From Acidiphilium sp. PA (GTDB taxonomy: Bacteria > Pseudomonadota > Alphaproteobacteria > Acetobacterales > Acetobacteraceae): DNA of 64,000 nt. The notes below the pieces were generated by a model. The model had not been told where the DNA came from. It searched no databases and worked only from the letters and a program-made list of their open reading frames with translations. The position numbers and the translations under genes are program-made. Positions 26,530 to 35,878 of this stretch are shown in pieces; the first letter of the stretch is position 1; each line of letters begins with the position of its first letter. The stretch covers positions 124,001-188,000 of the forward strand of contig NZ_JAIMBY010000005.1 in assembly GCF_026191915.1 (NCBI RefSeq), read 5' to 3'.

Positions 26530-27843
26530 TTATTTGTACCCGGCTTCCTTCATGGTCCTGCTGGTCGCGGCCTGGGCCTGAGAAAGGGCGGCATCGACCG
26601 TTTTCTGACCTGACAGGGCCGCTGCAATCTGCTGCCCCACTTCGGTACCAATGCCCTCGAACTGCGGGATCGCGACGAATTGAACGCCGGTGTAGGGCAC
26701 CTTCTTGAGGGTCGGATCGGTTGGATCGGCGCTCAGGATCGCCTTTTTGACCATGGCTGCGAACGGTGCGGCCTTGATATAGTTAGGATTCGCGTAGGTC
26801 GAGATGCGCGTTCCCGGCGGGGTCTGCACCCAGCCGAAGGTCTTGCCGGCAAGCGCGATATAGCTCTTTGACGTTGCCCATTCCAGGAACTTCATCGCAT
26901 CGGCTTTGTGGCGTGTCGTCTTGGGGATGGCGAGCGACCAGGCCCAGAGCCAGTGGGCACCCTTGGGGGTGACCGCCACCGGGGCATCGACCATGCCGAC
27001 ATCCGCGGCCACTTTCGACGTTTTCGGGTCCCACAGCGAGCCGGCCGCAACGGTGCTGTCGATCCACATACCGCATTTGCCCTGGCTGAACAGGGCGAGG
27101 TTCTCGGTAAAGCCGTTCGACGTCACGTTCGGGGGGCCGTATTTCTTTTCGATGTTCACATAATAATCGGCGGCCTTTTTCCAGGCCGCGCTATCCAACC
27201 GCGGCTGCCATTTCATGTTGAACCAGCGACCGCCGAAGGTGTTCACCAGCGTATCGAAATACGCCATGTTCTCGCCCCAGCCCGGTAGTCCCCGGAGACA
27301 CATGCCATAAATACCCTTGGCGGGGTCGTTCACTTTCGCGGCGTACTGCTCGATTTCCTTATACGTCGGGTGGGCTGGCATGGTGATACCAGCCGCCTTG
27401 AACAGATCCTTACGGTAGTATGTGACCGAACTTTCGGCATAGAACGGCAACGCGTAGAGCGAGCCCTGGTAAGACAGGCCCTTGCGAACCGAGGGAAAGA
27501 TATCGGCGACATCGTAGCTGGCGGGGAGGCCCTTGATCGGCGTCAGCCAGCCGCTTTTACCCCAGATGGGGACCTCATACGAACCCACCGTGACGATATC
27601 GAAATTGCCGGAATTCGTTGCGATATCGGTGGTGACACGCTGGCGCAACGTGTTTTCCGGCAGGACGACGAAATTGAGCTTGATGCCGGTTTCCTTGGTG
27701 AACTGGGGCGATAATTTCTGCATCTGCAGCATATCGGGATTGTTCACGGTCGCGATCGTCAGCGTCTCGGCGGCGGCACTGGACATCAGACCCAATAAGC
27801 CCATCGCGATGCCGCCAAACGTGTAGGCGATATGTCTTTTCAT
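26530..27843 (-). CDS. Periplasmic sugar/polyol-binding protein (CUT1, SmoE-like)
   Basis: A 437-aa precursor. The start at 27843 has GGGAG about 10 nt upstream and gives a signal peptide with cleavage after S-S-A-A-A-E. The mature protein shows the family-1 extracellular solute-binding layout (T-I-A-T-V-N-N-P-D-M near the N-terminus; aromatic-rich sugar-contacting segments such as W-N-M-K-W and W-L-W-A-W-S-L-A-I-P-K). Resembles sorbitol/mannitol-binding proteins. It is the first gene of the minus-strand operon and is transcribed from the divergent control region at 27.85-28.27 kb. Confidence 0.88.
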   Translation of the reverse strand: MKRHIAYTFGGIAMGLLGLMSSAAAETLTIATVNNPDMLQMQKLSPQFTKETGIKLNFVVLPENTLRQRVTTDIATNSGNFDIVTVGSYEVPIWGKSGWLTPIKGLPASYDVADIFPSVRKGLSYQGSLYALPFYAESSVTYYRKDLFKAAGITMPAHPTYKEIEQYAAKVNDPAKGIYGMCLRGLPGWGENMAYFDTLVNTFGGRWFNMKWQPRLDSAAWKKAADYYVNIEKKYGPPNVTSNGFTENLALFSQGKCGMWIDSTVAAGSLWDPKTSKVAADVGMVDAPVAVTPKGAHWLWAWSLAIPKTTRHKADAMKFLEWATSKSYIALAGKTFGWVQTPPGTRISTYANPNYIKAAPFAAMVKKAILSADPTDPTLKKVPYTGVQFVAIPQFEGIGTEVGQQIAAALSGQKTVDAALSQAQAATSRTMKEAGYK

Positions 27844-28272
27844 CAAGCGTATCTCCCTCATTGAACGAACCTGGTTCATTTCATTTGTCTCGACTTCAGG
27901 CCGATGCGAATCACGCGCGCCGGCGGCGCAGATCGACCTGCGCAAGGCGGACCCAGGGGGCCAGTTCGAACGGAAATGAAAGCAAACGGGCAGCGCCCTC
28001 ATCGGGTCGGTGCGGTTTGGTCGTTTCCTCATGTTCGTCATGCGCAGCTGGGCCACGTCTTCTGAAACGCAGGTAGCGGACTTTCGTTTGGAAAGTCAAT
28101 GGAATTTTTACATGCGATTTTGACGATAAATCGCCTGTTATTCAGGCAACCCGCAGCGATCGGAGGCGCGCCAGCAACCATGCCCCACCCGGCGAACTTT
28201 CATTTCGAAACCTATAGACCTGATGCTAAATCGATGGCATCGATACGCCATGGTTCGTCCGGAACGACAACG
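27844..28272. promoter_or_regulatory. Divergent polyol control region with repeated TTTCATTT-type motifs
   Basis: A non-coding stretch of about 430 bases between the importer operon (minus) and the DeoR/kinase operon (plus). It holds related motifs: ACTTTCGTTTGGAAA (28080-28094), ACTTTCATTTCGAAA (28196-28210, 13 of 15 identical), CTTTCATTTC on the minus strand (27973-27982) and a partial TTCATTTCATTTG just upstream of the importer start. GACTTTC/GAAAGTC (28079-28085 and 28091-28097) form a perfect dyad. These are good candidates for operators of the neighbouring DeoR-type regulator. No riboswitch was seen. Confidence 0.6.
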
Positions 28273-29127
28273 ATGACGGTCGGTGCAAAGAGCGCCGTGC
28301 TGCAGCGCCGGCTACAGATTGCCGACTGGATCCGTCAGCACGGCCAGATGCGGGTTGATGAGCTTAGTACGGCCCTGATGGTGTCCGAGGTCACTATCAG
28401 GAGCGATCTGACGTATCTCGAAGAACAAGGATTGATCGTCCGGAGTTTCGGTAAGGCGATTGCCGCGAAATCGAATGCGCCGCGTGACCGGCCGGCCGGT
28501 ATGACGCTGACGAAATCGCTGATCGTCCCGATGCTGCGACGCGCGCAGGGACTGATCGGCGCGGACCAGACCGTGATGATCGGCCCTGGTCCCCTGGCCA
28601 CGCAGATCATCCCGTGGCTTGCCGATATTCCGGGCATTGCCGTGTTGCTGACGAATGTCGAAGCAATTGCGCTGGCGCGTACCTGCCTCGATGCGCGGAT
28701 CTACTGTCTTGGCGGGGAGATTGGTGCGGAGAGTGGTAGTTTCGAAGGTGGTAACGCTGTGCGCAGCCTCGATCATTACCCGCTCGGCTGGGCGGTACTC
28801 GACGCCGACGCGTTATCCGCCGACTCGGCCCTTCTATTGACCTCGAAGGCGGCCGAGCGGCTGAGCGAGGCGGCCGCCCGACGCGCCGAACGCAGTATCG
28901 TTTTAGTCAGCAGTCCCGCGCTCTCGCTGGAGCGGCGGGCCGCCCAGCTGCCGTTGGGCGTCGCGACCGACATCATTCTACCCGGCCCACCCAGCAACCG
29001 CGCGCGCGACATTCTGCTGGATGCCGGGTTTCGCCCGGTAGAGTCCGACACCGGCGGCGAGGCGCATTTTTCCAATTTCGTCCGCACAGCAGCCCGGCGG
29101 GCGCACAGTACCGGAGCCATGCCATGA
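28273..29127 (+). CDS. DeoR-family transcriptional regulator
   Basis: A 284-aa repressor-type protein if started at ATG 28273 (GGAA upstream; HTH begins shortly after). Residues about 5-60 are a DeoR winged helix (A-V-L-Q-R-R-L-Q-I-A-D-W-I, then V-S-E-V-T-I-R-S-D-L-x-x-L-E-E-Q-G-L-I-V-R-S). The remainder is a DeoRC sugar-phosphate-binding domain. A longer version from 28099 is open but lacks family similarity. DeoR proteins typically sense phosphorylated sugars, so the products of the two kinases downstream are likely effectors. It probably regulates the divergent importer operon and itself. Confidence 0.82.
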   Translation: MTVGAKSAVLQRRLQIADWIRQHGQMRVDELSTALMVSEVTIRSDLTYLEEQGLIVRSFGKAIAAKSNAPRDRPAGMTLTKSLIVPMLRRAQGLIGADQTVMIGPGPLATQIIPWLADIPGIAVLLTNVEAIALARTCLDARIYCLGGEIGAESGSFEGGNAVRSLDHYPLGWAVLDADALSADSALLLTSKAAERLSEAAARRAERSIVLVSSPALSLERRAAQLPLGVATDIILPGPPSNRARDILLDAGFRPVESDTGGEAHFSNFVRTAARRAHSTGAMP

Positions 29128-29137
29128 TTGCGTTGCC

Positions 29138-30085
29138 ATGGCCGGGATGATCGTGACGATGGGCGAGATCCTGGTCGACATTCTGGCCGAAGATCGAGGT
29201 CAGGGATTTCGCGAACCAGGGCGGCTGCTGGGACCGTTTCCGGGCGGCGCGCCGGCAACCTTCACCGCCCAGGCTGCCCGGCTCGGCGCTGATGCGGGGA
29301 TCATTTCCTGCGTCGGGGATGATGATTTTGGCTGGTTGTGCGTCGACCGGCTCAAGCTTGATGGCGTCGATGTCAGCGCGGTTCGCGTCGATCCCGATCA
29401 GGTGACTGCGAGCGCCTTCGTGCGCTATCGCGACGATGGTGATCGAGATTTTCTGTTCAACCTCAAGCGCAGTGCCGCCGGACGGATCAGTATCGATGCA
29501 GCCGCGCGGGGGATGCTGGCGCAGTGCGCGCATTTTCATATCATGGGTACGTCCCTGTTTTCATTTCATATCATAGATGAAATGAAAAAGGCGATCGAAC
29601 TGGCCAAGGCAAACGGCGCCGTCATTTCGTTCGATCCGAATATCCGCAAGGAGATGCTGACGATACCGGAAATGCGCGCGGGGCTGGAATTCATGCTCGG
29701 CTACACCGACATCTTCATGCCATCCGGCCCTGAAATTCTGCTGCCGACCGAGGCACGCTCGGAACGTGCGGCAATCGAGGAACTGCTCGGGATGGGCATC
29801 CGTATGGTCGTGCACAAACGCAACCGCAAGGGTGTGAGTTTCCGCAGCCGAACGGAAAGTTTCGATCTGCCGGCTTTCGCGATCGAAGAGGCCGACCCGA
29901 CCGGTGCGGGCGATTGTTTTGATGCCGCATTCGTCACCTGCCTGTTGAACGGCATGAACACCGAGCGGTCACTGACCTATGCCAATGCTGCCGGCGCGCT
30001 GGCGGCCTCGAAAAAAGGCGGCATGGAAGGGATCGAAGATTTCGTGACGCTCGATCGGTTCATCGCGACTGCGGCAACCATTTGA
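29138..30085 (+). CDS. PfkB-family sugar kinase (fructokinase/ribokinase type)
   Basis: A 315-aa kinase with G-E-I-L-V-D at the N-terminus, G-G-A-P-A-T in the substrate site, and the C-terminal [12 protein letters not shown] (anion hole and catalytic Asp). An internal ATG at 29147 is an equally good start. Phosphorylates a ketose or related sugar from ATP. Placed between the DeoR regulator and an FGGY kinase; likely handles fructose from sorbitol/mannitol oxidation, but specificity is inference. Confidence 0.87.
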   Translation: MAGMIVTMGEILVDILAEDRGQGFREPGRLLGPFPGGAPATFTAQAARLGADAGIISCVGDDDFGWLCVDRLKLDGVDVSAVRVDPDQVTASAFVRYRDDGDRDFLFNLKRSAAGRISIDAAARGMLAQCAHFHIMGTSLFSFHIIDEMKKAIELAKANGAVISFDPNIRKEMLTIPEMRAGLEFMLGYTDIFMPSGPEILLPTEARSERAAIEELLGMGIRMVVHKRNRKGVSFRSRTESFDLPAFAIEEADPTGAGDCFDAAFVTCLLNGMNTERSLTYANAAGALAASKKGGMEGIEDFVTLDRFIATAATI

Positions 30086-30107
30086 TCACGGCTGGAGACA
30101 GGCAGCG

Positions 30108-31748
30108 ATGAATTCCTCTGACAAGGACTGCGTCATCGGCATCGATGTCGGGACAGGCAGTGCGCGCGCGGGTGTGTTCAGCCTGAGCGGGGCGATGCGC
30201 GGCAGTGCGGTTCGCCCGATCCGCGCGTGGCGGCCGCGCGACGACTTCATCCAGCAGTCGAGCGCCGATATCTGGGCAGCGGTGAGCGATGCGGTGCGTG
30301 CCGCGGTGGCCACGGCGGGGCTTGATGTCACGGTGCGGGGCATCGGCTTCGATGCAACCTGTTCGCTGGTGGTGCTGGACGCGCATGCAGCACCGCTCAG
30401 CGTCGATCCCGATGGTGAGCCGGAGCAGAATATCATTTTATGGGCGGATCATCGGGCCCTGGCGCAAGCCGACGCAATCAATGCTGCCGATCACGACGTG
30501 CTGCGCTACGTCGGGGGGCGCATCTCCCTCGAAATGCAGATGCCGAAACTGCTCTGGCTGCGCGAGCACGCGCCGGAGACCTGGCGGCGGGCCGCGTATT
30601 TTTTCGACCTGCCGGATTATCTGACGTTTCGTGCCACCGGCGATGCATCCCGCTCCCTGTGCTCGACCGTCTGCAAATGGACCTATAGCGGCCACGAGAA
30701 CCGGTGGGACGAAGCGTTCATCCGCGCGATCGGGCTCGGCGACCTCGCCGAAGAAGGGTTTGCGCGGATCGGCACCACGATTCTGCCGATCGGTACGCCA
30801 CTGGGGCGCGGGTTGAGCCGCGATGCTGCGGCGGCGTTCGGGCTGGAAGCGGGGATCCCGGTTGGAACGTCAGCGATCGATGCCCATGCCGGCGGAATCG
30901 GGGTGATCGGCGCGACGTTTGACGGTGCCTTGCCTGACGATGCGGCGCTGCGCACACGTCTTGCGCTGATCGGCGGCACGTCGTCCTGTCATATGGCGGT
31001 GACACGCGATCCCACCTTCGTGCCGGGTGTGTGGGGACCATATTTCTCGGCGATGGTACCCGGGTTCTGGCTGAACGAGGGTGGCCAATCGGCGACCGGC
31101 GCGTTGATAGACCATATCATTGGCACGCATGCTGCGTATCCGGCGCTCGCCGAACAGGCACGCGAGCGAGGGCAAACGGTGTACCAGGTGTTGAACAACA
31201 TCCTGGACGGTCTGGCCAGCGGAGCGGCGTTGGCACCGCTCACGGCGAACCTGCACGTGTTAGCCGATTTCAACGGTAATCGCTCGCCGCGCGCCGATGC
31301 AACGTTGCGCGGCATGATCAGCGGTCTGGCGCTATCCGCCACGCCAGAGGATTGCGCGCGGCTCTATCTCGCGACGATCCAGGCGGTTGCCTACGGCACC
31401 CGCCATATCATCGAGACCATGAATGAGAGCGGATATCTGATCGATACGATTTTCGCGACCGGGGGCGGCACCAAAAATCCGGTGTTTCTGCGCGAGCATG
31501 CCGATGCCACCGGCTGCAAAATCGTACTTCCGGCGGAGCCAGAGGCGGTTCTCCTGGGATCTGCGATTCTCGGTGCGGTTGCCGGCGGCGTGTATCCTGA
31601 TGTGCGGCGCGCGATGGGTGCGATGAGCCGCAGCGGCGACGTGATCGAGCCGGATGCGGCATTGCGGTCGTATCACGATCGTAAATATCGGGTATTTCGG
31701 AAACTTCATGACGATCAGATGTCGTATCGTGTGTTGATGAACGCTTAG
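30108..31748 (+). CDS. FGGY-family carbohydrate kinase (D-ribulokinase-like)
   Basis: A 546-aa kinase. N-terminal phosphate loop [20 protein letters not shown] and W-A-D-H-R in the sugar site; G-T-S-S-C-H-M and C-terminal A-T-G-G-G-T-K-N-P adenosine motif. The pattern is of ribulokinase/YDR109C-type enzymes that phosphorylate D-ribulose or related ketopentoses. GGAG lies about 10 nt before the start. Together with the SDR dehydrogenase this suggests an arabitol/ribitol to ribulose to ribulose-5-phosphate route alongside a hexitol route. Confidence 0.86.
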   Translation: MNSSDKDCVIGIDVGTGSARAGVFSLSGAMRGSAVRPIRAWRPRDDFIQQSSADIWAAVSDAVRAAVATAGLDVTVRGIGFDATCSLVVLDAHAAPLSVDPDGEPEQNIILWADHRALAQADAINAADHDVLRYVGGRISLEMQMPKLLWLREHAPETWRRAAYFFDLPDYLTFRATGDASRSLCSTVCKWTYSGHENRWDEAFIRAIGLGDLAEEGFARIGTTILPIGTPLGRGLSRDAAAAFGLEAGIPVGTSAIDAHAGGIGVIGATFDGALPDDAALRTRLALIGGTSSCHMAVTRDPTFVPGVWGPYFSAMVPGFWLNEGGQSATGALIDHIIGTHAAYPALAEQARERGQTVYQVLNNILDGLASGAALAPLTANLHVLADFNGNRSPRADATLRGMISGLALSATPEDCARLYLATIQAVAYGTRHIIETMNESGYLIDTIFATGGGTKNPVFLREHADATGCKIVLPAEPEAVLLGSAILGAVAGGVYPDVRRAMGAMSRSGDVIEPDAALRSYHDRKYRVFRKLHDDQMSYRVLMNA

Positions 31749-31860
31749 TGCGCTCGTCAACTTCGTCCTTGCCTCCAACACATTTCGCTGATATTGCTGA
31801 GTACAAAGTATTGGTTCAATCAAAGACAAGTAATACGATATTGAGATCGAGATAAAAAAA

Positions 31861-33144
31861 TTGGACGAAAGTATTGTAGAAGAGATTGGTGCTCCTTCCG
31901 GCATTTTGCACGGGGCGAGCATATGTGCGAATTTGCCGAAGGAGCCGTATGACGAGGATTACTATCTCGCGGTCAATCCCGATGTCGTCGACGGCATCGC
32001 TGCTGGATATTTCGTCAACGGCTATCACCACTACCGGCTGCACGGCCGCGAAGAGGGGCGCATCTGCGCGCCGGTGTTCGACGCTGCGTGGTATGGCCGA
32101 ATTTATCCGATGGCGACGATCGACATCGAGAACGGCCGCGCGCGGGGTGCCTGGGATCATTGGCAGCGGATTGGCCGTTATCGCGGGTATCTGCCGAACC
32201 CCGGTGCACCGCGGCCGGAAAACCCGTCACGCATGACGGCCCGGTTTGGTGGGCTGTGGACCGACGCGCCGGACGCGGACGATACCATCGCCGGCCGACA
32301 TGCAATCGGCGCGCTGAGTGATGGCGATGCCGCTTTGCTGCGCGACTGGATTGCCAATGGCTACGTAATTTTGCCCTGCGCGATACCGTCCCACCTGCTC
32401 GATGTCGCCTGCACCGATCTCGATCGCGCCTATCAGGGCGGGATGCCTTCCCTGTTGTTCCAATGCCTGAGTCTAAGCCCGAACGACATGCCATGGCGGC
32501 CCGAAATCAATTCGCGGCCAGCCAAGGCGCTCGATCTGCACTGGCATTCCCAAGCGACGCGCGATCTGATCTTTGCCCCTGCCATCATACATTTCCTGCA
32601 TCTGATCTTCGAGCGGCCGCCACTCGCTTCGCAAAGTCTCGGGTTTCTGCGCGGTTCCGGTCAGCCGGCGCATCAGGACACCGCTTATGTGGTCTACTCG
32701 CAGGCCCGCCGGTTCGCTGCATCGTGGATCGCACTCGAAGACGTGACGGAAGGTGCGGGCGAACTCGTCTATTTCCCGGGCAGCCAGCGGGCGCCGGATT
32801 TCATCTATGCCGATCGCTACAAGAGCCTGCACGAGGCGATGCGAATGAACATTGCGGGTGGCAATTCGCTGCGCGAGGCGGAAGAACAGCACGGCCGTGC
32901 CATCATCCGCCACGCCGAGGGCCAGGGCCTGCGCGAGGAAAGCCTGCTCGCCAAAGCCGGTGACGTCTTGATCTGGCACGCCGACCTCGCGCATGGGGGC
33001 AAACCGATTTCAAACAATGCGACGCGGCGCAGTGTCGTCACGCATTATTGCCCCGCCGATATCGCGCCGCTCTCCTTCGAGGCCGGCCGCTGCGATCTGC
33101 GGCAGCATGAGACCTCTGGCTATTACAGCACGGTCGTCTATTAA
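31861..33144 (+). CDS. Phytanoyl-CoA dioxygenase family protein with N-terminal DYY-type repeat domain
   Basis: A 427-aa protein starting at TTG. Residues 30-100 carry two copies of a short repeat of the type D-Y-Y-L-A-V-N-P-D-V...G-Y-H-H-Y...G-R-E-E-G-R and F-D-A-A-W-Y, otherwise seen at the ends of bacterial glycosyltransferases. The C-terminal 280 residues are a PhyH-type Fe(II)/2-oxoglutarate oxygenase with H271-x-D273 (A-H-Q-D-T-A) and distal H378 (A-D-L-A-H-G-G), followed by R-R-S for 2-oxoglutarate. Substrate unknown; the repeat suggests surface glycan or lipid modification (inference). It is followed by a DUF1345 gene after 7 bases. Confidence 0.75.
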   Translation: MDESIVEEIGAPSGILHGASICANLPKEPYDEDYYLAVNPDVVDGIAAGYFVNGYHHYRLHGREEGRICAPVFDAAWYGRIYPMATIDIENGRARGAWDHWQRIGRYRGYLPNPGAPRPENPSRMTARFGGLWTDAPDADDTIAGRHAIGALSDGDAALLRDWIANGYVILPCAIPSHLLDVACTDLDRAYQGGMPSLLFQCLSLSPNDMPWRPEINSRPAKALDLHWHSQATRDLIFAPAIIHFLHLIFERPPLASQSLGFLRGSGQPAHQDTAYVVYSQARRFAASWIALEDVTEGAGELVYFPGSQRAPDFIYADRYKSLHEAMRMNIAGGNSLREAEEQHGRAIIRHAEGQGLREESLLAKAGDVLIWHADLAHGGKPISNNATRRSVVTHYCPADIAPLSFEAGRCDLRQHETSGYYSTVVY

Positions 33145-33151
33145 CGGAGGC

Positions 33152-33808
33152 ATGCCTCAGCCGATTCTGCCGCTACGAATCATCCTTGGTCGTCCGCGTT
33201 TGTTTTCCGGTCTCGTGTGCGGGCTGATCGCGTTCCCGTTTCTGCCGCATGCTTTGCCCCTGACCACGCGCGGCGTCCTGGCCTGGGATATTTTCGTCAC
33301 TGTCTTCCTGATTCTGGCGGCCACTCATTTTATCAGCGCCGATCATACCCGGATCGCAGCCGACGCGGCCCGGCAGGAGGAGGGTGAATGGACCCTATTT
33401 GCCCTGACGTTGATCGGCACGATCATGAGCTTCACCGCGATCGTGATTTTTTCGGGCCTTGCCAAGCTTAAGGGCCATCACGGCGAGTATGTTGCGCTGG
33501 TCGGCCTGACGTTGGTTGCGTCCTGGCTGATGACCCAGGTGACGTTCGCCTACCGCTACGCGCATGAATATTACGCCGATACCGATGCCGGGCCTGAAGG
33601 CGGGCTGAACTTTCCCGGCGAGGATGCGCCGGATTATCTGGATTTCATTTATTTTTCCTTCGTTCTCGGCATGACCTTCCAGGTGTCGGATGTGAACATA
33701 ACCGGGCGTAAGATGCGCCGGCTGGCGACATTGCAGGGCCTGATCGGGTATATGTTCAACACAGTGGTATTGGCCCTCACCATCAATATCGCGGCCGGTA
33801 TTTTCTGA
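33152..33808 (+). CDS. DUF1345 family membrane protein
   Basis: A 218-aa protein with five or six hydrophobic helices and the DUF1345 features H-F-I-S-A-D-H-T-R near helix 2, F-A-Y-R-Y-A-H-E-Y-Y, and Y-F-S-F-V-L-G-M-T-F-Q-V-S-D-V-N-I-T near the end. CGGAGG is directly upstream of the ATG. Family function is unknown. It lies 7 bases after the PhyH gene and 5 bases before the nucleotidyltransferase gene, so a three-gene operon is likely. Confidence 0.82.
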   Translation: MPQPILPLRIILGRPRLFSGLVCGLIAFPFLPHALPLTTRGVLAWDIFVTVFLILAATHFISADHTRIAADAARQEEGEWTLFALTLIGTIMSFTAIVIFSGLAKLKGHHGEYVALVGLTLVASWLMTQVTFAYRYAHEYYADTDAGPEGGLNFPGEDAPDYLDFIYFSFVLGMTFQVSDVNITGRKMRRLATLQGLIGYMFNTVVLALTINIAAGIF

Positions 33809-33813
33809 CGGCA

Positions 33814-34371
33814 ATGGACGCGGCGGTGTTTGGCGACATCATCCGTCGGAATACTGTCAATCGCGCATTGCTGGAGCGGCTGCCTGATATTAGCCTGGCT
33901 GATGCCTGGCTCACGGCGGGCTGCCTGTTCCAGACCGTCTGGAATCTTCAGACGGGTCGGCCGCCGGATGAACAGATCGTTGACCACGATGTGTTTTATT
34001 ATGATCCGGCCGACCTTTCATGGGAGGCGGAAGACCGCGTGATTCGCCGTGTGGCCGGCGCCTGTGCCGACCTTGGCGTGACCATCGACGTAAAAAATCA
34101 AGCGCGGGTCCATTTATGGTACCGCGACCGATTTGGCACGGATTACCCGGTGCTCCGGTCGAGCGAGGATGGCATGGCGCGGTTTCCGGTGCGCGGCACC
34201 TGCGTCGGGATCAGGGCGAAATGCGGGCAGGTGTTCGCGCCGTTTGGACTTGTTGATATCGCTGAAGGCATCTTGCGACCGAACCCGGATGTTGCGCTGA
34301 CGGCGCGACTTGCCGAAAAATGCCTGAGTTATCAGCGCCGATGGCCGCACCTGCGGATCGAGCCGGGCTGA
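33814..34371 (+). CDS. Nucleotidyltransferase family protein (NTP_transf_6 type)
   Basis: A 185-aa protein of the YiaK/DUF925-like nucleotidyltransferase group: F-Q-T-V-W-N-L-Q-T-G-R-P-P near the start, Y-Y-D-P-A-D-L-S-W-E-x-E-D, V-K-N-Q-A-R-V-H-L-W-Y, F-P-V-R-G-T-C-V-G-I-R and F-A-P-F-G-L-V-D-I. Length is typical. Biochemical activity of this family is not established. Last gene of the PhyH-DUF1345 group. Confidence 0.82.
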   Translation: MDAAVFGDIIRRNTVNRALLERLPDISLADAWLTAGCLFQTVWNLQTGRPPDEQIVDHDVFYYDPADLSWEAEDRVIRRVAGACADLGVTIDVKNQARVHLWYRDRFGTDYPVLRSSEDGMARFPVRGTCVGIRAKCGQVFAPFGLVDIAEGILRPNPDVALTARLAEKCLSYQRRWPHLRIEPG

Positions 34372-34430
34372 GCGGTGCGGACCCGCGAGCGGTAACGATT
34401 GGTTAAGCATTTTTTGATAACGGTGCGACC

Positions 34431-35081
34431 ATGGGTGAACGCCGCTCGAACGATCGCGTCCGTTTATGGGCCTGTCATGCGCCGCTGAGCGCGGACCGGC
34501 GTGGCGCCTTTGCGCTGGAATTTGCGATGGTGGGGCCGATCTTTCTGCTCGCACTGCTGTTTGTCTTCAATGTGGCCTACGATCTGTTCACCAATGAAGT
34601 GCTGAATAACGCGGTGCAGGCCACCGCGCGGCAGATGCAGACCGGCACCGCACCGGCGGCGACGAGCCAGGCCCAGTTCATCAGCAACGTGGTCTGCCCC
34701 AACACCTATGGGTTAATCGACTGCAACAATATTTATGTCCGCGTCGAACAGATCGATACCAATACATGCAGCGATTTCTACGATGCCACGACCGGCACCC
34801 TGCCGATTGCGGGCGGTACTCTGCAACTCGGCGATTACGGCGGGGCCGGGTCGGACATCGGGCCGAGCCAATGTGCGACGAGCAGCGGGGCAACCGGGTT
34901 TTGCAACGCCGGCCCGAACGAGGCGATTATGATCAGTGTGATCTATACCGCGCCTAGCTTTATGGGGCAGTTACTGGGCACTGTGGTGACCTATAACGGC
35001 ACATCGGTAACACCGCTACTGGCCACCGCCGGATTTGAGACCGAGGGATTTGCGCCGCTTGAAGCTTCGAACCCATGCTGA
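34431..35081 (+). CDS. TadE-like pilus assembly pseudopilin
   Basis: A 216-aa protein with the TadE motif R-R-G-A-F-A-L-E-F-A-M-V-G-P leading into one transmembrane helix (about 25-50), then a Cys-containing extracytoplasmic domain (six Cys, ending in Cys). TadE/F-type proteins are minor pseudopilins processed by prepilin peptidase and help Flp pilus assembly. It is the first gene of a tadE-tadE-tadG operon. The stop overlaps the next start by 7 bases. The intergenic gap before it is A/T-rich and likely has the promoter. Confidence 0.78.
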   Translation: MGERRSNDRVRLWACHAPLSADRRGAFALEFAMVGPIFLLALLFVFNVAYDLFTNEVLNNAVQATARQMQTGTAPAATSQAQFISNVVCPNTYGLIDCNNIYVRVEQIDTNTCSDFYDATTGTLPIAGGTLQLGDYGGAGSDIGPSQCATSSGATGFCNAGPNEAIMISVIYTAPSFMGQLLGTVVTYNGTSVTPLLATAGFETEGFAPLEASNPC

Positions 35082-35878
35082 GGCCGTCGATGATCCTGCA
35101 CGACCGGCGGGCCGTCGCGGCGCTCGAGTTCGCTCTGGTCTTACCGCTGATGCTCGCCCTGCTGTTCGGTGTATACGAACTCTCTGAACCGATGATGATC
35201 AATCAGCAAGTGTATGCCGCCGCGCATAGTATTGCAGCTTCGGCAAGCAGCCTCGCGGTACAGGCGGATGGATCGACATCGCTCACCTACGCACAGGTGC
35301 AGTTCGAAGCCTCGACCATTTTCGCTGAAATTCCGGCGCTGCGCGCGCATCAGCAGGGCTATGGTGCCGGCGATACCGGTGTGACGATTTCCGCCGTAGT
35401 GTTTGAGCCGACCACTGCGGGATGCGTTCCAAGCCCCGGAATAACCTGTAATTACACCGCAAATGTCGCCTGGAGCGTAGCCTATACCGGCGGCGACAGC
35501 GGGCTGGTTCCGTATGAAGCGCTTCTGGGTCAGAGCGATTGTCAGCAACTCGTACAGACGCCTCCAGGCGGCGGCCCGCTGGGCACGGTGCCGACCCTGG
35601 ACGTCACGACCAATGCGACGTCGTGGCCGGACCCGATCCTCGTGGTTAATGTATTCATCAAATATCGGCCCCTTCTGCTGACCTATACGAAGACACCGTT
35701 CGACCTTACGGCGATCGGTTTCTGGCCAGTACGCAGCGTAAAAGCCGCATCTGTCGATGCCAGCGGCAACGCGACACCACTATCGCCGGATCAGCAATAC
35801 ACGACGCTTACGGGTCTTCAGAACGCCCCGGGTGGATCGTACTGCGTCAATCCTAATTATGCGGAGCCAGGGACATGA
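35075..35878 (+). CDS. Second TadE/TadF-like pseudopilin
   Basis: A 267-aa protein with R-R-A-V-A-A-L-E-F-A-L-V-L-P followed by a transmembrane helix (about 18-40) and a long extracytoplasmic domain. The Glu at the E-F position fits prepilin-type processing. Overlaps with neighbours on both sides (7 and 4 bases) indicate translational coupling. Unlike the first TadE it has few Cys residues, clustered in the middle. Confidence 0.76.
   Translation: MLRPSMILHDRRAVAALEFALVLPLMLALLFGVYELSEPMMINQQVYAAAHSIAASASSLAVQADGSTSLTYAQVQFEASTIFAEIPALRAHQQGYGAGDTGVTISAVVFEPTTAGCVPSPGITCNYTANVAWSVAYTGGDSGLVPYEALLGQSDCQQLVQTPPGGGPLGTVPTLDVTTNATSWPDPILVVNVFIKYRPLLLTYTKTPFDLTAIGFWPVRSVKAASVDASGNATPLSPDQQYTTLTGLQNAPGGSYCVNPNYAEPGT

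Noticed and set aside
34403-34417. CtrA-like site TTAA-N7-TTGA before tadE
   Set aside because: Second half is TTGA, not TTAA; one A/T-rich match upstream of a start is expected by chance.
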